Source of the DNA: DATFVA01 sp963771705
Lineage (GTDB): Bacteria > Bacteroidota > Ignavibacteria > Ignavibacteriales > Ignavibacteriaceae
DNA: 64,000 nucleotides
Assembly: GCA_963771705.1 (NCBI GenBank)
Contig: CAVYUP010000003.1
Span: forward strand, 124,001 to 188,000
Reading direction: 5' to 3'
The position numbers and the translations under genes are program-made. Below are positions 25,974-34,634 of this stretch, piece after piece. The notes under the pieces were generated by a model. The model saw only the letters and a list, made by a program, of their open reading frames with translations. It had not been told where the DNA came from and did not search any database. Numbering within the stretch: the stretch's first letter is position 1; every line of letters begins with the position of its first letter.

Positions 25974-26738
25974 ATGTCCATACGCAAGTTTATTGTGTCA
26001 TTTGTTTTCCTGTGGGTTATATTCATCTGTAATTTACCAGCTCAAACCTTCGGCTTCGGCTGTCTTGGATTTGTCGGGGGTTATGGAGGCTATTCCTATC
26101 AGAAATTTCAGCCTGGTTCACTGAATAATTATATAGATGACTTCAACCTTAATTATAAAGATTCCCTGTCATCGCCCATGGATAAATTCGGACGTTCCGA
26201 CGGTTACAGGCTGGGACTGAATTTTTTCCGGGCCAAGTTCAAGGGATTCATTATTACAGCAAAAGGATTTTATCAAAATCTTTCTGAACAGCACAATGCT
26301 ACCGAATATCTTGTCGGCGGGAACGGCAATACAACGCTCCAGCTCGAGATCATTAACTGGGCACTTGGAATTGATCTTGGAAAACAAATCACGGGGGGAT
26401 TCAGCTGGAAGGTTGTAGATGCAGCCATTTTGTTCAATAACGCAAAATTTACCTCCACCCAAAATTTTCCCAATGCGGTTACGATAGTTGATCAGTATAA
26501 ATCTGAATCGACCAGTATAGGCTATACCATCGGTACAGGTTTCATCTTAGAAATTGTTGATGAATATTTATCTATTGAAGGTGTTGCTGCCTACACCGAT
26601 TTCAGCATAGATAAGATGAAGACTGATGACGGCAAATATTTTGCGTCAACCAGCGACAACTCTGCCTCCGGGAAAAAATTTATAGAAAAAGGGGGGTTTA
26701 ACGCTGTATTACAGCTTAATGTTGGACTTCCGCTTTAA
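25974..26738 (+). CDS. Putative outer-membrane beta-barrel-like protein, function unknown
   Basis: The 254-residue protein has a signal peptide (KFIVSFVFLWVIFICNLPAQ). The mature protein is rich in aromatic and Gly residues and alternating strand patterns (GFVGGYGGYSYQKFQ, GYRLGLNFFRAKFKGFIITAKGFYQN, GYTIGTGFILEIVDEYLSIEG). It ends GGFNAVLQLNVGLPL, which lacks a terminal aromatic but looks like a final strand. This suggests an 8- to 10-strand barrel. No family was recognised. It lies between the MFS gene and the M29 aminopeptidase. Confidence 0.65.
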   Translation: MSIRKFIVSFVFLWVIFICNLPAQTFGFGCLGFVGGYGGYSYQKFQPGSLNNYIDDFNLNYKDSLSSPMDKFGRSDGYRLGLNFFRAKFKGFIITAKGFYQNLSEQHNATEYLVGGNGNTTLQLEIINWALGIDLGKQITGGFSWKVVDAAILFNNAKFTSTQNFPNAVTIVDQYKSESTSIGYTIGTGFILEIVDEYLSIEGVAAYTDFSIDKMKTDDGKYFASTSDNSASGKKFIEKGGFNAVLQLNVGLPL

Positions 26739-26764
26739 TTTATTTACTTATCATCTAAACCTTT

Positions 26765-27730
26765 ATGAAACTAACCAAACTGGATTCTGCATCCGTAATA
26801 GCTATACAGGAATGTATGGCCGTAAGAAAAAACGAGAAAATCCTTGTAATTACCGATGAATTGAAGAGAGAAATCGGGTATTCCTTATATACAAATGCCA
26901 TCCGGCTGGGCTACAAAGCCCTTTTTATTGAAATGAAATCGGGAAAAATTAACGGTGAAGAACCGCCAGATGAAGTTGCACATCTAATGAAGCAGTTCGA
27001 CGTTGTGTTTATTCCTACTGCTAAATCACTGACTCATACTGATGCGAGGAGGAATGCCTCAAAGAAAGGCGCAAGGGTCGCTACATTTCCGGGCATCACC
27101 CGGGAGGTTATGATCCGGGGGCTCAACGCCGACTACAAGAAGATTTCCCGACTCTCAATCAAGCTGAAGAAGATACTCGAAAAGGGTAAAGAAGTCAGGA
27201 TTACTGCTCCCTCAGGGACAGATATTTCGTTCAGTATAAAAGGACGGGAAGCTATTGCCAGTAAAGGCCTTTTCCATAAAAAAGGAGAAAGCGGTAATCT
27301 TCCTACCGGGGAGACTTTTCTTGCCCCTCTGGAAGGAACTTCTAATGGGGTATTTGTTGTTGACGGATCGATGGCCGGTATGGGGCTGGTTAAAGGTACA
27401 AAGCTCAGAATTGAGGTAAAAGACGGCTTTGCCGGCAGGATAACCGGCGGCCCAATGGCTAAAAAACTGGTAAAAATGCTCGATTCTGTAGGAAAAAATG
27501 CCAGGAATATCGCCGAATTCGGGATCGGAACGAACGACAGCGCGAAATTAAGCGGAATTTTGCTGGAAGATGAGAAGGTACTGGGCACCATACACATTGC
27601 ACTGGGAAATAATGTGTCGATGGGCGGAAAAATCAATGTTCCTATTCACCTTGATGGTGTAATTAAGGAACCAACAGTCTTTCTTGATGGTAAAGTAATT
27701 ATGAAAGCCGGCAAGCTGCTGGTTATTTAG
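26765..27730 (+). CDS. M29 family (AmpS-like) metallo-aminopeptidase
   Basis: The 321-residue protein resembles the COG2309 leucyl aminopeptidases. The M29 metal ligands are recognisable: Glu in NLPTGETFLAPLEG, Glu in IAEFGIGTN, His in GTIHIALGNN, and His/Asp in PIHLDGVI. It is shorter than the about 400 residues of AmpS/AmpT, with a reduced N-terminal domain. It would release N-terminal residues from peptides in the cytoplasm. The neighbours are transporters that may import peptides and the Def/Fmt pair acting on N-terminal Met, so a role in peptide use or N-terminal processing is plausible. Confidence 0.85.
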   Translation: MKLTKLDSASVIAIQECMAVRKNEKILVITDELKREIGYSLYTNAIRLGYKALFIEMKSGKINGEEPPDEVAHLMKQFDVVFIPTAKSLTHTDARRNASKKGARVATFPGITREVMIRGLNADYKKISRLSIKLKKILEKGKEVRITAPSGTDISFSIKGREAIASKGLFHKKGESGNLPTGETFLAPLEGTSNGVFVVDGSMAGMGLVKGTKLRIEVKDGFAGRITGGPMAKKLVKMLDSVGKNARNIAEFGIGTNDSAKLSGILLEDEKVLGTIHIALGNNVSMGGKINVPIHLDGVIKEPTVFLDGKVIMKAGKLLVI

Positions 27731-27811
27731 ATCATTTTGATTTAAGATTGAAACTTTTATCTTCAAACTGAATTATATATCTTTGAATTAATTAAAAAAT
27801 TAGAGTAAAGG

Positions 27812-28375
27812 ATGGCAGTGTTACCTATAACTGTATATGGAGATAAGATCCTCCGGAAAAAAGCAGCCAAAGTTACGGAAGTTGATCTCAGGACGATCGA
27901 GCTGATTAAGAATATGTTTGATACAATGCGCAATGCCAATGGTATTGGTCTGGCTGCCAACCAGGTGGGTGTGGATAAAGCAATCTTCGTAGTTGATATA
28001 TCCCAGGTTGAAGATTATGAAGATACGAAGCCTATAGCGTTTATAAACCCAAGAATAACTAACCGCTCTGAAAAGAAAGTGCTGATGGAAGAAGGTTGCC
28101 TCAGTATTCCGGATATACGGGAAGAAGTGAGAAGGCCTGAAACGATTACCATAGTTTACCATGATACCGATCTTCAGGAACATAGTCTGGAAGCTGACGG
28201 ACTGATGGCCCGTGTAATCCAGCATGAATTTGATCATCTCCAGGGAATACTATTCACCGATCTCATTCCTGATGATGTTAAGAAGAAGTTTAAGAAAGAA
28301 ATTAATAAGATCAGGAAACGTAAAGTAGATATTGACTATCCTATAACAGAAAATGTGGATTACCAGCTCGCATGA
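27812..28375 (+). CDS. def: Peptide deformylase
   Basis: Def removes the formyl group from the initiator Met of new proteins. All three motifs are present: GIGLAANQVG (residues 44-53), EEGCLSIPD with the metal ligand Cys96, and QHEFDHLQG with His138, catalytic Glu139 and His142. The 187-residue length is normal. It overlaps fmt by 4 bases (ATGA), the common def-fmt arrangement. Confidence 0.97.
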   Translation: MAVLPITVYGDKILRKKAAKVTEVDLRTIELIKNMFDTMRNANGIGLAANQVGVDKAIFVVDISQVEDYEDTKPIAFINPRITNRSEKKVLMEEGCLSIPDIREEVRRPETITIVYHDTDLQEHSLEADGLMARVIQHEFDHLQGILFTDLIPDDVKKKFKKEINKIRKRKVDIDYPITENVDYQLA

Positions 28376-29268
28376 AAATAATTTTCATGGGCACTCCTGA
28401 ATTTGCAGTTCCATCACTAAAAAGACTATTTGAAAGCAGGCACCAGGTTGCTGCTGTTGTAACCGCTCCCGATAAACAAAGAGGGAGAGGACGGAAAGTT
28501 ACCTTCACACCTGTTAAAGAGTTCGCGCTTGCAAACAACATTCCTGTACTACAGCCCGAGAAGCTGAAAAACGAAGAATTCATTACCAGCCTAAAAGAGT
28601 TTAATGCCGATCTATTTGTAATAGTAGCTTTCAGAATACTGCCTGTTGCAGTTTTTACGATTCCTCCAAAAGGCTCGTTTAATCTGCACGGATCAATGCT
28701 TCCCGCATACAGAGGTGCGGCGCCAATTCAATGGGCCCTGATTAAGGGAGAGAAAGAAACAGGATTAACAACTTTTGCGCTTGCTGAGAAGGTAGACACA
28801 GGGAATATTTATTATCAGGAAAAGATTGATATTAAAGCAGATGATAATTTCGGAACACTTCACGACAGGATGAGTGAGCAGGGGGCTGAAGTTGTTTTCA
28901 AAACAGTAAAGATGATAGAATCGGGGGATTTTGTTTTGAAGGAACAGGATAACTCCAAGGCTTCTCCCGCTCCAAAAATCACAAAGGAAACTCAGGAGAT
29001 TGACTGGAATAAACCTGCAATTGAAATACATAATCTTATAAGAGGATTATCCCCATATCCCGGAGCCTTCTTCTATCACAATGACAAGCTTATAAAAATT
29101 TATACCTCAAAACTTTCCGACGAGAAATTGAATCCGGGAGAAATTAAACAGACAAAATCGGAGTTATATGTAGGCTGCGGTGAAGGTTCACTTAAAATTC
29201 TGGAACTTCAGCAGGAGGGCAAAAAGAGAATGCACACAGAGGAGTTCCTGCGGGGTTATAGTTTTTAG
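28372..29268 (+). CDS. fmt: Methionyl-tRNA formyltransferase
   Basis: Fmt formylates Met-tRNAi with 10-formyl-tetrahydrofolate. The N-terminal domain has MKIIFMGTPEFAVPSL and the catalytic triad region: Asn104 and His106 in FNLHGSMLPAYRGAAPIQWA and Asp142 in EKVDTGNI. The C-terminal domain continues with IEIHNLIRGLSPYPGAF. The 298-residue length is slightly short of the E. coli enzyme but complete. It is convergent with the permease gene, 31 bp away, with no strong terminator between them. Confidence 0.97.
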   Translation: MKIIFMGTPEFAVPSLKRLFESRHQVAAVVTAPDKQRGRGRKVTFTPVKEFALANNIPVLQPEKLKNEEFITSLKEFNADLFVIVAFRILPVAVFTIPPKGSFNLHGSMLPAYRGAAPIQWALIKGEKETGLTTFALAEKVDTGNIYYQEKIDIKADDNFGTLHDRMSEQGAEVVFKTVKMIESGDFVLKEQDNSKASPAPKITKETQEIDWNKPAIEIHNLIRGLSPYPGAFFYHNDKLIKIYTSKLSDEKLNPGEIKQTKSELYVGCGEGSLKILELQQEGKKRMHTEEFLRGYSF

Positions 29269-29299
29269 ACAGGGGATTATTTATTTTATATTACAACAG

Positions 29300-31588
29300 C
29301 TAACCCAGCACTTTTTTCACAATATTTTTAACAACTCCCTCATATCTTTTTACAAGAAGAACTGAGGTCGGCGAGTAACGTGCAACCTTTTCGGGGATCT
29401 CACCAAAAAGCATTTTATGATACAAAGATTCCTTTGCAGCACCGATCACCACCAGGTCATATTCGGTACCGGCTTTTGCAATACCGCCGGCAACAGATTT
29501 CGAGGTAATAATCTTTTCCTTTCGATCGATTTTAGGATCAAGATTATTCAATGTAGATCTTATTTTATTTTTACCTTCCTCAGTCAATTGCTTTGTTTCC
29601 TCACCAATTGCTATAAATCCTGCCGTTACCGATAAATTCAATTCAGCAGCAATGGCACTCAATAATGAAGAGGCAAGCCTTGCGTTCGGTCCTCCCGAAG
29701 TCGGCAGAAAACACGTTTCCAGTTTTTTCGATTCCCCTATCTTAAGCATCATCAGATCGCAGGGCGCAAAACGAATTACCCTATCCGCTATTTCACCAAA
29801 AATCCTGTCCCTTGTCTTTGTATATCCTTTCCATCCCATTACCAGCATACTAGCGTTCTGCCGCTCGGCTGCCGCCAATATACCCTGAGATGCGTGGTGA
29901 CCGATGATTGTATCAGTCTCAACCTCAATATTATATTGCTGTCCAATTTTTTTTGCCCTATTCAGCAGAGACTCCTTATGATGCATAAAACGCATCCCCT
30001 CGTGTATAGGCATTTGTCTGGGAACCTCAACAACGCTGATAGCGACAATTCTCTGTTCGCGCTGCCTGGCGACAGGGATTGCGAGTTTCAGAAGGATGTC
30101 TATTGTATCGGGATTATAGATAGCTACCACCACGGAACGTGAAAGGTCGTTAACAGCCGGTGAAACTCCGGGAAGGAGCACCTGAGGTTCGATGGAGGCT
30201 GCCTGCTTTTCGAAAACCGAGTAATAGAGTAAAAGTCCGAATGCGATCCAGCCTATGGTTACATACCAGGCGATCGGCTGGAAATCAAACTGGTATAATG
30301 CCAGGAAAATATTAAGTACGAAACCAAGAAGGGGAACATAAGGGTAGAAGGGAACTTTATATTTCCTGGGAATTTCGGGATGATTACGTCGTAAAACAAT
30401 TATTGAAAGATTTACCAGTGCAAATGTAAGCAGGAACATAAGGCTTGCCGCCGAGCCCACAGCTTCGATGGGGAGGGTAACGGCCATTACCAGCAGGATT
30501 ACACCGGTAACATAAATGGCGATATGTGGTGTTCTTCGATGCGCGTGTATGGTTGAAACTTTTTTAGGAAGCCAGAGGTCCCTTCCCATAGAAAATGCTA
30601 CCCGAGAAGCCGCCATAACAGTTGCGTTGAGAGCCGAGGAAGTTGAGAGAAGACCTCCGAATACAATCAATGCCACACCGAATGCGGGCATAAAATTCTC
30701 TGCAGCCCTCACAATGGCCGTCTCTTTGTATTTGCCGAGGAATTCCCAGCTGGACATTCCTCCCGGATTGATTGCAGCAAGGGACACAAAGAGAATCAAT
30801 AAATATATGATTATTGTTATTCCCAATGCGATAAAGGTGGCACGCGGTATATTTTTCTCAGGCGATTTAATTTCTTCGGCCACAGTGGCAATCAGGTCAT
30901 ACCCCTCGAATGCTATGAATGTGAGTCCCATTGCGACAAAAACCCCGCTCATTCCCTTCGCAAAAAAAGGTGTAAAGCTTTCTTTTACCTGGGATGGGTT
31001 TCCGAAGATCTCCGATAATCCGAAGTAAACAAAGATAGCGAGCACTGCCAGCTTTGAAAGTGTCAGGACGTTCTCAGCCTTTCCCGTAACTTCGGCACCC
31101 CTTGCATTCAGCCAGATAAAAACTGATCCGATAAATATGGTAACCAGAAGTATGGGGGCTTTGTTTCCGAGGAGCGAATAAACATTTTCAGATACAAACG
31201 GGATATATTTATGGAATAGTTCCCAGAAGTAACCGGCAAACCCAAGCGCGTAAAGGCTGCAGGCAACTGTATAAGCAAACCAGAGCATCCATCCGGAGAC
31301 AAAACCGACAGCCCCGGGATATGCCATTTTAACAAACGAATAACCTCCGCCAGCTTTCGGGATTGCAGAGGCAAGTTCAGCATAAGCAAAAGCAGTAAGC
31401 AGGGTTACTGCACCGTTCAATGCAAAGGCTACAATTGAAGCAGGACCGGCTTCTCCTGCAGCGATACCGGTTAATACAAATATACCGGCCCCTATCATTG
31501 CTCCGACACCTATCATTGTAGCGTCGAAGAGACCCAGGTCCCGGGCGAAAGTAGGCTGGTCGGCTGACGCTACTCTCTTATTCATCAA
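29300..31588 (-). CDS. APC-family amino acid permease fused to two universal stress domains
   Basis: The 762-residue fusion has an N-terminal APC permease of the cationic amino-acid transporter type (about residues 1-465; start motif DATMIGVGAMIGAGIFVLTG, then PKAGGGYSF and FIAFEGYDLIATVAEE). Two UspA-type domains follow, at about 485-620 (ending GWKGYTKTRDRIFGEIADRV) and 630-755 (ending IGAAKESLYHKMLFGEIPEKV). The Usp ends carry G-x2-G or similar nucleotide-site remnants, less clear in the second. The tail could sense ATP or stress and tune transport. The substrate is unknown; it sits opposite the sulfur amino-acid genes. Confidence 0.9.
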   Translation of the reverse strand: MMNKRVASADQPTFARDLGLFDATMIGVGAMIGAGIFVLTGIAAGEAGPASIVAFALNGAVTLLTAFAYAELASAIPKAGGGYSFVKMAYPGAVGFVSGWMLWFAYTVACSLYALGFAGYFWELFHKYIPFVSENVYSLLGNKAPILLVTIFIGSVFIWLNARGAEVTGKAENVLTLSKLAVLAIFVYFGLSEIFGNPSQVKESFTPFFAKGMSGVFVAMGLTFIAFEGYDLIATVAEEIKSPEKNIPRATFIALGITIIIYLLILFVSLAAINPGGMSSWEFLGKYKETAIVRAAENFMPAFGVALIVFGGLLSTSSALNATVMAASRVAFSMGRDLWLPKKVSTIHAHRRTPHIAIYVTGVILLVMAVTLPIEAVGSAASLMFLLTFALVNLSIIVLRRNHPEIPRKYKVPFYPYVPLLGFVLNIFLALYQFDFQPIAWYVTIGWIAFGLLLYYSVFEKQAASIEPQVLLPGVSPAVNDLSRSVVVAIYNPDTIDILLKLAIPVARQREQRIVAISVVEVPRQMPIHEGMRFMHHKESLLNRAKKIGQQYNIEVETDTIIGHHASQGILAAAERQNASMLVMGWKGYTKTRDRIFGEIADRVIRFAPCDLMMLKIGESKKLETCFLPTSGGPNARLASSLLSAIAAELNLSVTAGFIAIGEETKQLTEEGKNKIRSTLNNLDPKIDRKEKIITSKSVAGGIAKAGTEYDLVVIGAAKESLYHKMLFGEIPEKVARYSPTSVLLVKRYEGVVKNIVKKVLG

Positions 31589-31799
31589 AAATCTGCAGCA
31601 ATATCAAATACCTGGAAATTTCTTTATCAAAATAATCAGATGATCTTATAATTCAAAAACCGCATTTATTTATTTTAGCTCACTAAATATGCTTTAATCA
31701 TTCGCTACATTTGTTTATTATTATTTTTTATCTTAAACCAATTGAAAATAAGGCTTTACGGGGGAGTATTAGTATGTTTAAAAGTTCAGGATGATGTAG

Positions 31800-33167
31800 A
31801 TGGAATATAAAAATAGTATTCTTGAGACTATAGGAAATACCCCCCTCATAAAGCTCAGTAAGATTACAAAAGGATTAAAACCGCAGATCTTTGCCAAACT
31901 TGAATCAGCTAATCCGGGCGGAAGCGTGAAAGACCGTATAGGTTATTCGATGATAGATGCCGCTGAAAAGAGCGGCGAACTAAAACCAGGTGGAACTATT
32001 ATTGAGGCAACCAGCGGCAATACCGGGATCGGACTTGCGCTTACTGCTGCGGTAAGGGGGTATAAAACTATTTTCGTAGTTACTGATAAGGTTAGCTCTG
32101 AGAAAATAAATTACCTGCGGGCTCTTGGGGGAGAGGTTATAGTAGTTTCGAATGCTGTTGAACCTGATAGTCCTGAATACTATGTGAATGTTGCCAAACG
32201 AATCCATAAAGAAACCCCCAATTCAATATTTGCCTATCAGTATTCAAATCCCGCGAATCCCGAGATCCACTACAGAACAACGGGTCCCGAAATTTGGAGG
32301 CAGACTGACGGAAAGATCACTCACCTTATTTCAAGCATCGGAACCGGAGGAACAATAAGCGGTACCGGAAGATACCTTAAGGAGAAGAATCCTGCAATCA
32401 AGGTTATCGGTGCTGATCCTCTGGGCTCTATATTCAGAACTTACAAGGAGACGGGTGAGATCATAAAAGGAACCCCTTATCTGGTTGAGGGTATCGGTCA
32501 GGACTGTCTGCCGGAGAATGTACATTTTCAGTATATAGATAAAATAATAAATATAAGCGACAGGGAATCCTTCGCTGCAGCGAGACGACTTACAAAAGAG
32601 GAGGGTATATTCTGCGGCGGAAGTACCGGTACTATTCTTCACGTTACTCTGGATATAGCTAAGGATCTTAGTGAAGATGACGTTATTGTATTCTTCGTAT
32701 GCGATACCGGGGAACGTTACCTGTCGAAGGTTCATAACGTGGAATGGCTGCGTGTGAACCAGATGCTCGATAAGGAGATAAGAACGCTGCGTGATATCTC
32801 CGAGGTAAAAAAATCGAACGGAAATGAAGACATCGTTTATGTTAAATCTGACGCCACAGTAAAAGATGCCCTTGAGCTGGTAACAAAGAAAGGATATTCA
32901 AATATACCTGTAATGCTTAACAGGAAGGCCATCGGCTGTGTTAAGGAAAATGTACTTATGGGGAAATTACTAAATAATAAAGAACTTCTTGAAGCTTCGG
33001 TTCAGGATGTAATGGAAGAGTGTGTGCCTGTACTGGACGCAAAAACAGAGATCGGCAAAGTGAAAGAAGTACTTAAAGAAAACTCAGCTGTGCTGGTAAG
33101 TGATTTTGGAAGAATAACAGATATAATTACACGATATGATTTAATTAACTTTGATAATTCTAAATAA
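31800..33167 (+). CDS. Cystathionine beta-synthase with C-terminal CBS pair
   Basis: A PLP enzyme (fold type II), it probably condenses serine (or O-acetylserine) with homocysteine. PLP Lys44 lies in NPGGSVKDRIG, the substrate loop is EATSGNTGIGLA, and the phosphate-binding loop is SSIGTGGTISGTG. The C-terminal 120 residues form two CBS motifs (YVKSDATVKDALELVTKKGYSNIPV and VLKENSAVLVSDFGRITDIITRYDL), which in related enzymes bind nucleotides or SAM. The 455-residue length matches bacterial CBS. The cystathionine gamma-lyase-like gene downstream supports reverse transsulfuration over cysteine synthase. Confidence 0.92.
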   Translation: MEYKNSILETIGNTPLIKLSKITKGLKPQIFAKLESANPGGSVKDRIGYSMIDAAEKSGELKPGGTIIEATSGNTGIGLALTAAVRGYKTIFVVTDKVSSEKINYLRALGGEVIVVSNAVEPDSPEYYVNVAKRIHKETPNSIFAYQYSNPANPEIHYRTTGPEIWRQTDGKITHLISSIGTGGTISGTGRYLKEKNPAIKVIGADPLGSIFRTYKETGEIIKGTPYLVEGIGQDCLPENVHFQYIDKIINISDRESFAAARRLTKEEGIFCGGSTGTILHVTLDIAKDLSEDDVIVFFVCDTGERYLSKVHNVEWLRVNQMLDKEIRTLRDISEVKKSNGNEDIVYVKSDATVKDALELVTKKGYSNIPVMLNRKAIGCVKENVLMGKLLNNKELLEASVQDVMEECVPVLDAKTEIGKVKEVLKENSAVLVSDFGRITDIITRYDLINFDNSK

Positions 33168-33225
33168 TATATTCACAAATTCGTTAACTCGTAAATTCGC
33201 TAATCCATAAAGATCAGGAGCAATA

Positions 33226-34359
33226 ATGGGCTTTTCAACTGATGCAATACATGCAGGACAAACACCGGATCCGGTAACCGGCGCGGTAATAACACCAATT
33301 TACCAGACATCTACCTACGCCCAGGAAGAGCTGGGAAAAAACAAGGGCTTTGAATATGGCAGAACGCATAACTTAACAAGACAGTCACTTGAGGCAAATG
33401 TTGCCGCGCTTGAGAAAGGAAAATACGGTATTGCTTTTTCTTCAGGACTTGCCGCTACCCAGGCATTAACAACACTTGTTAAGGCTGGTGATCACGTTAT
33501 CGTTTCGCATAATGTGTACGGAGGTACCTATCGACTGTTTGAATTAATTATGAAAGATTTTGGTCTGGATTTCTCCTGGGTAAATACGACGGACCTGAAG
33601 AACATCGAGGGAGCTATAAAGAAAAATACCAAGATGGTATTTATAGAAACACCGACAAACCCGATGCTTAATCTAACTGATATCAAAGGGACCGCAGATA
33701 TATGTAAAAAGCATAACCTGATCTGTGTTGTGGATAATACGTTTATGAGTCCCTACTTCCAGAACCCTCTTACGCTGGGGGCCTCAGTTGTACTGCACAG
33801 CCAGACCAAGTACCTGAACGGCCACAGCGACGTAATAGGAGGCATCCTGCTTACGAGTGATGAAAAGATACACGACCGGTTAAGGTATGTTCAGAATGCA
33901 ATAGGAGCAGTACCTTCACCGTTCGACTGCTGGCTGATTCTGCGTTCAACAAAAACCCTTGCGGTAAGAATGCAGCGCCATAATGAGAATGCAATGAAGT
34001 TCGCCAAGCATCTTGAAGGGAGCGGGTACTGTAAAAAGATATACTATCCGGGACTTCCGTCCCATCCCCAGCATGAACTTGCCAGAAAACAGATGCGGGG
34101 ATTCGGCGGTATGATTTCCGCAGACTTCGGCGATGTTGAAACCGCAAAAAAAATATTGAAGAATGTAAAGATTTTTACTCTGGGTGAAAGCCTGGGAGGA
34201 GTTGAAAGTCTTATCAGTCACCCTGCCAGTATGACACACGCAGCGGTTCCAAAAGAGAAAAGAGAAGCGATGGGATTGACAGACAGTCTTATCCGCTTTT
34301 CAGTAGGCATTGAGGATATTGAAGACCTGATAGATGACCTCGAGCAAGCCATTAAATAA
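33226..34359 (+). CDS. Cystathionine gamma-lyase/synthase
   Basis: The 377-residue Cys/Met-metabolism PLP enzyme (fold type I) has ITPIYQTSTYAQ, EYGRTHNLTRQSLE, the PLP-Lys region LHSQTKYLNGHSDVIGG (Lys195), and SLGGVESLISHPASMTHA near the C-terminus. Lyase and synthase cannot be separated by eye. The upstream cystathionine beta-synthase would make its substrate, so lyase (cystathionine to cysteine) is the better guess. A Shine-Dalgarno sequence, CAGGAG, precedes the ATG. A long hairpin begins 14 bases after the stop codon. Confidence 0.92.
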   Translation: MGFSTDAIHAGQTPDPVTGAVITPIYQTSTYAQEELGKNKGFEYGRTHNLTRQSLEANVAALEKGKYGIAFSSGLAATQALTTLVKAGDHVIVSHNVYGGTYRLFELIMKDFGLDFSWVNTTDLKNIEGAIKKNTKMVFIETPTNPMLNLTDIKGTADICKKHNLICVVDNTFMSPYFQNPLTLGASVVLHSQTKYLNGHSDVIGGILLTSDEKIHDRLRYVQNAIGAVPSPFDCWLILRSTKTLAVRMQRHNENAMKFAKHLEGSGYCKKIYYPGLPSHPQHELARKQMRGFGGMISADFGDVETAKKILKNVKIFTLGESLGGVESLISHPASMTHAAVPKEKREAMGLTDSLIRFSVGIEDIEDLIDDLEQAIK

Positions 34360-34373
34360 TAAGAAATTCAGAT

Positions 34374-34447
34374 AAAACTGTTATGCAGGGGGAGGGTAGA
34401 AATAACGCAAGATTATGAAGGACCTATAGCCCTGCAGAACGGTTTTT
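34374..34447 (+). ncRNA. Long hairpin after the cystathionine gamma-lyase gene; terminator or structured RNA
   Basis: The arm AAAACTGTT-A-TGCAGGG (34374-34390) pairs with CCCTGCA-G-AACGGTTTT (34430-34446): 7 perfect pairs, one A/G mismatch, then 9 pairs including one G-U. The loop is 39 bases and purine-rich. The 3' arm ends in five U. A long loop is unusual for a simple terminator, so a structured leader or small RNA is possible. Confidence 0.5.
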
Positions 34448-34461
34448 CCTAGAATAATACA

Positions 34462-34494
34462 CTGACATTTTGTCATACGTTGAGATTTTTAACA
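34462..34494. repeat. Direct repeat copy A with palindrome TGACATTTTGTCA
   Basis: Copy A starts CTGACATTTTGTCATAC and ends GATTTTTAACA. It contains a perfect palindrome, TGACA-TTT-TGTCA, at 34463-34475. Copy B lies 138 bases downstream in the same orientation. The pattern is operator-like. Confidence 0.6.
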
Positions 34495-34599
34495 TTGTAA
34501 AATTGCGTTTTTTCGCAGTATCCAGTCTGTCTCATTTTGAGTCCACCTACTCTTCACCTACGCTCTTCCTACGGTTTAAACACTGGTTACATAGGGAGA

Positions 34600-34634
34600 C
34601 TGCCATTTTGTCATACCCGTTGAATATTTTAACA
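34600..34634. repeat. Direct repeat copy B
   Basis: Copy B starts CTGCCATTTTGTCATAC, has two extra C residues, then GTTGAATATTTTAACA. It matches copy A at all but one of the first 17 bases and 13 of the last 16. The palindrome has one broken pair (TGCCA-TTT-TGTCA). It may be a second binding site for the same protein. Confidence 0.6.

Noticed and set aside
27133..27636. 167-codon open frame opposite the M29 aminopeptidase gene
   Set aside because: It mirrors a conserved enzyme and has Pro/Ser/Phe-rich composition typical of a shadow frame.
30516..31028. 170-codon open frame opposite the permease gene
   Set aside because: The permease frame is clearly coding; the opposite frame is a by-product of codon bias.
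31589..31799. Possible SAM riboswitch before the cystathionine beta-synthase gene
   Set aside because: No SAM-I, SAM-II or similar core motif could be seen in the AT-rich leader.
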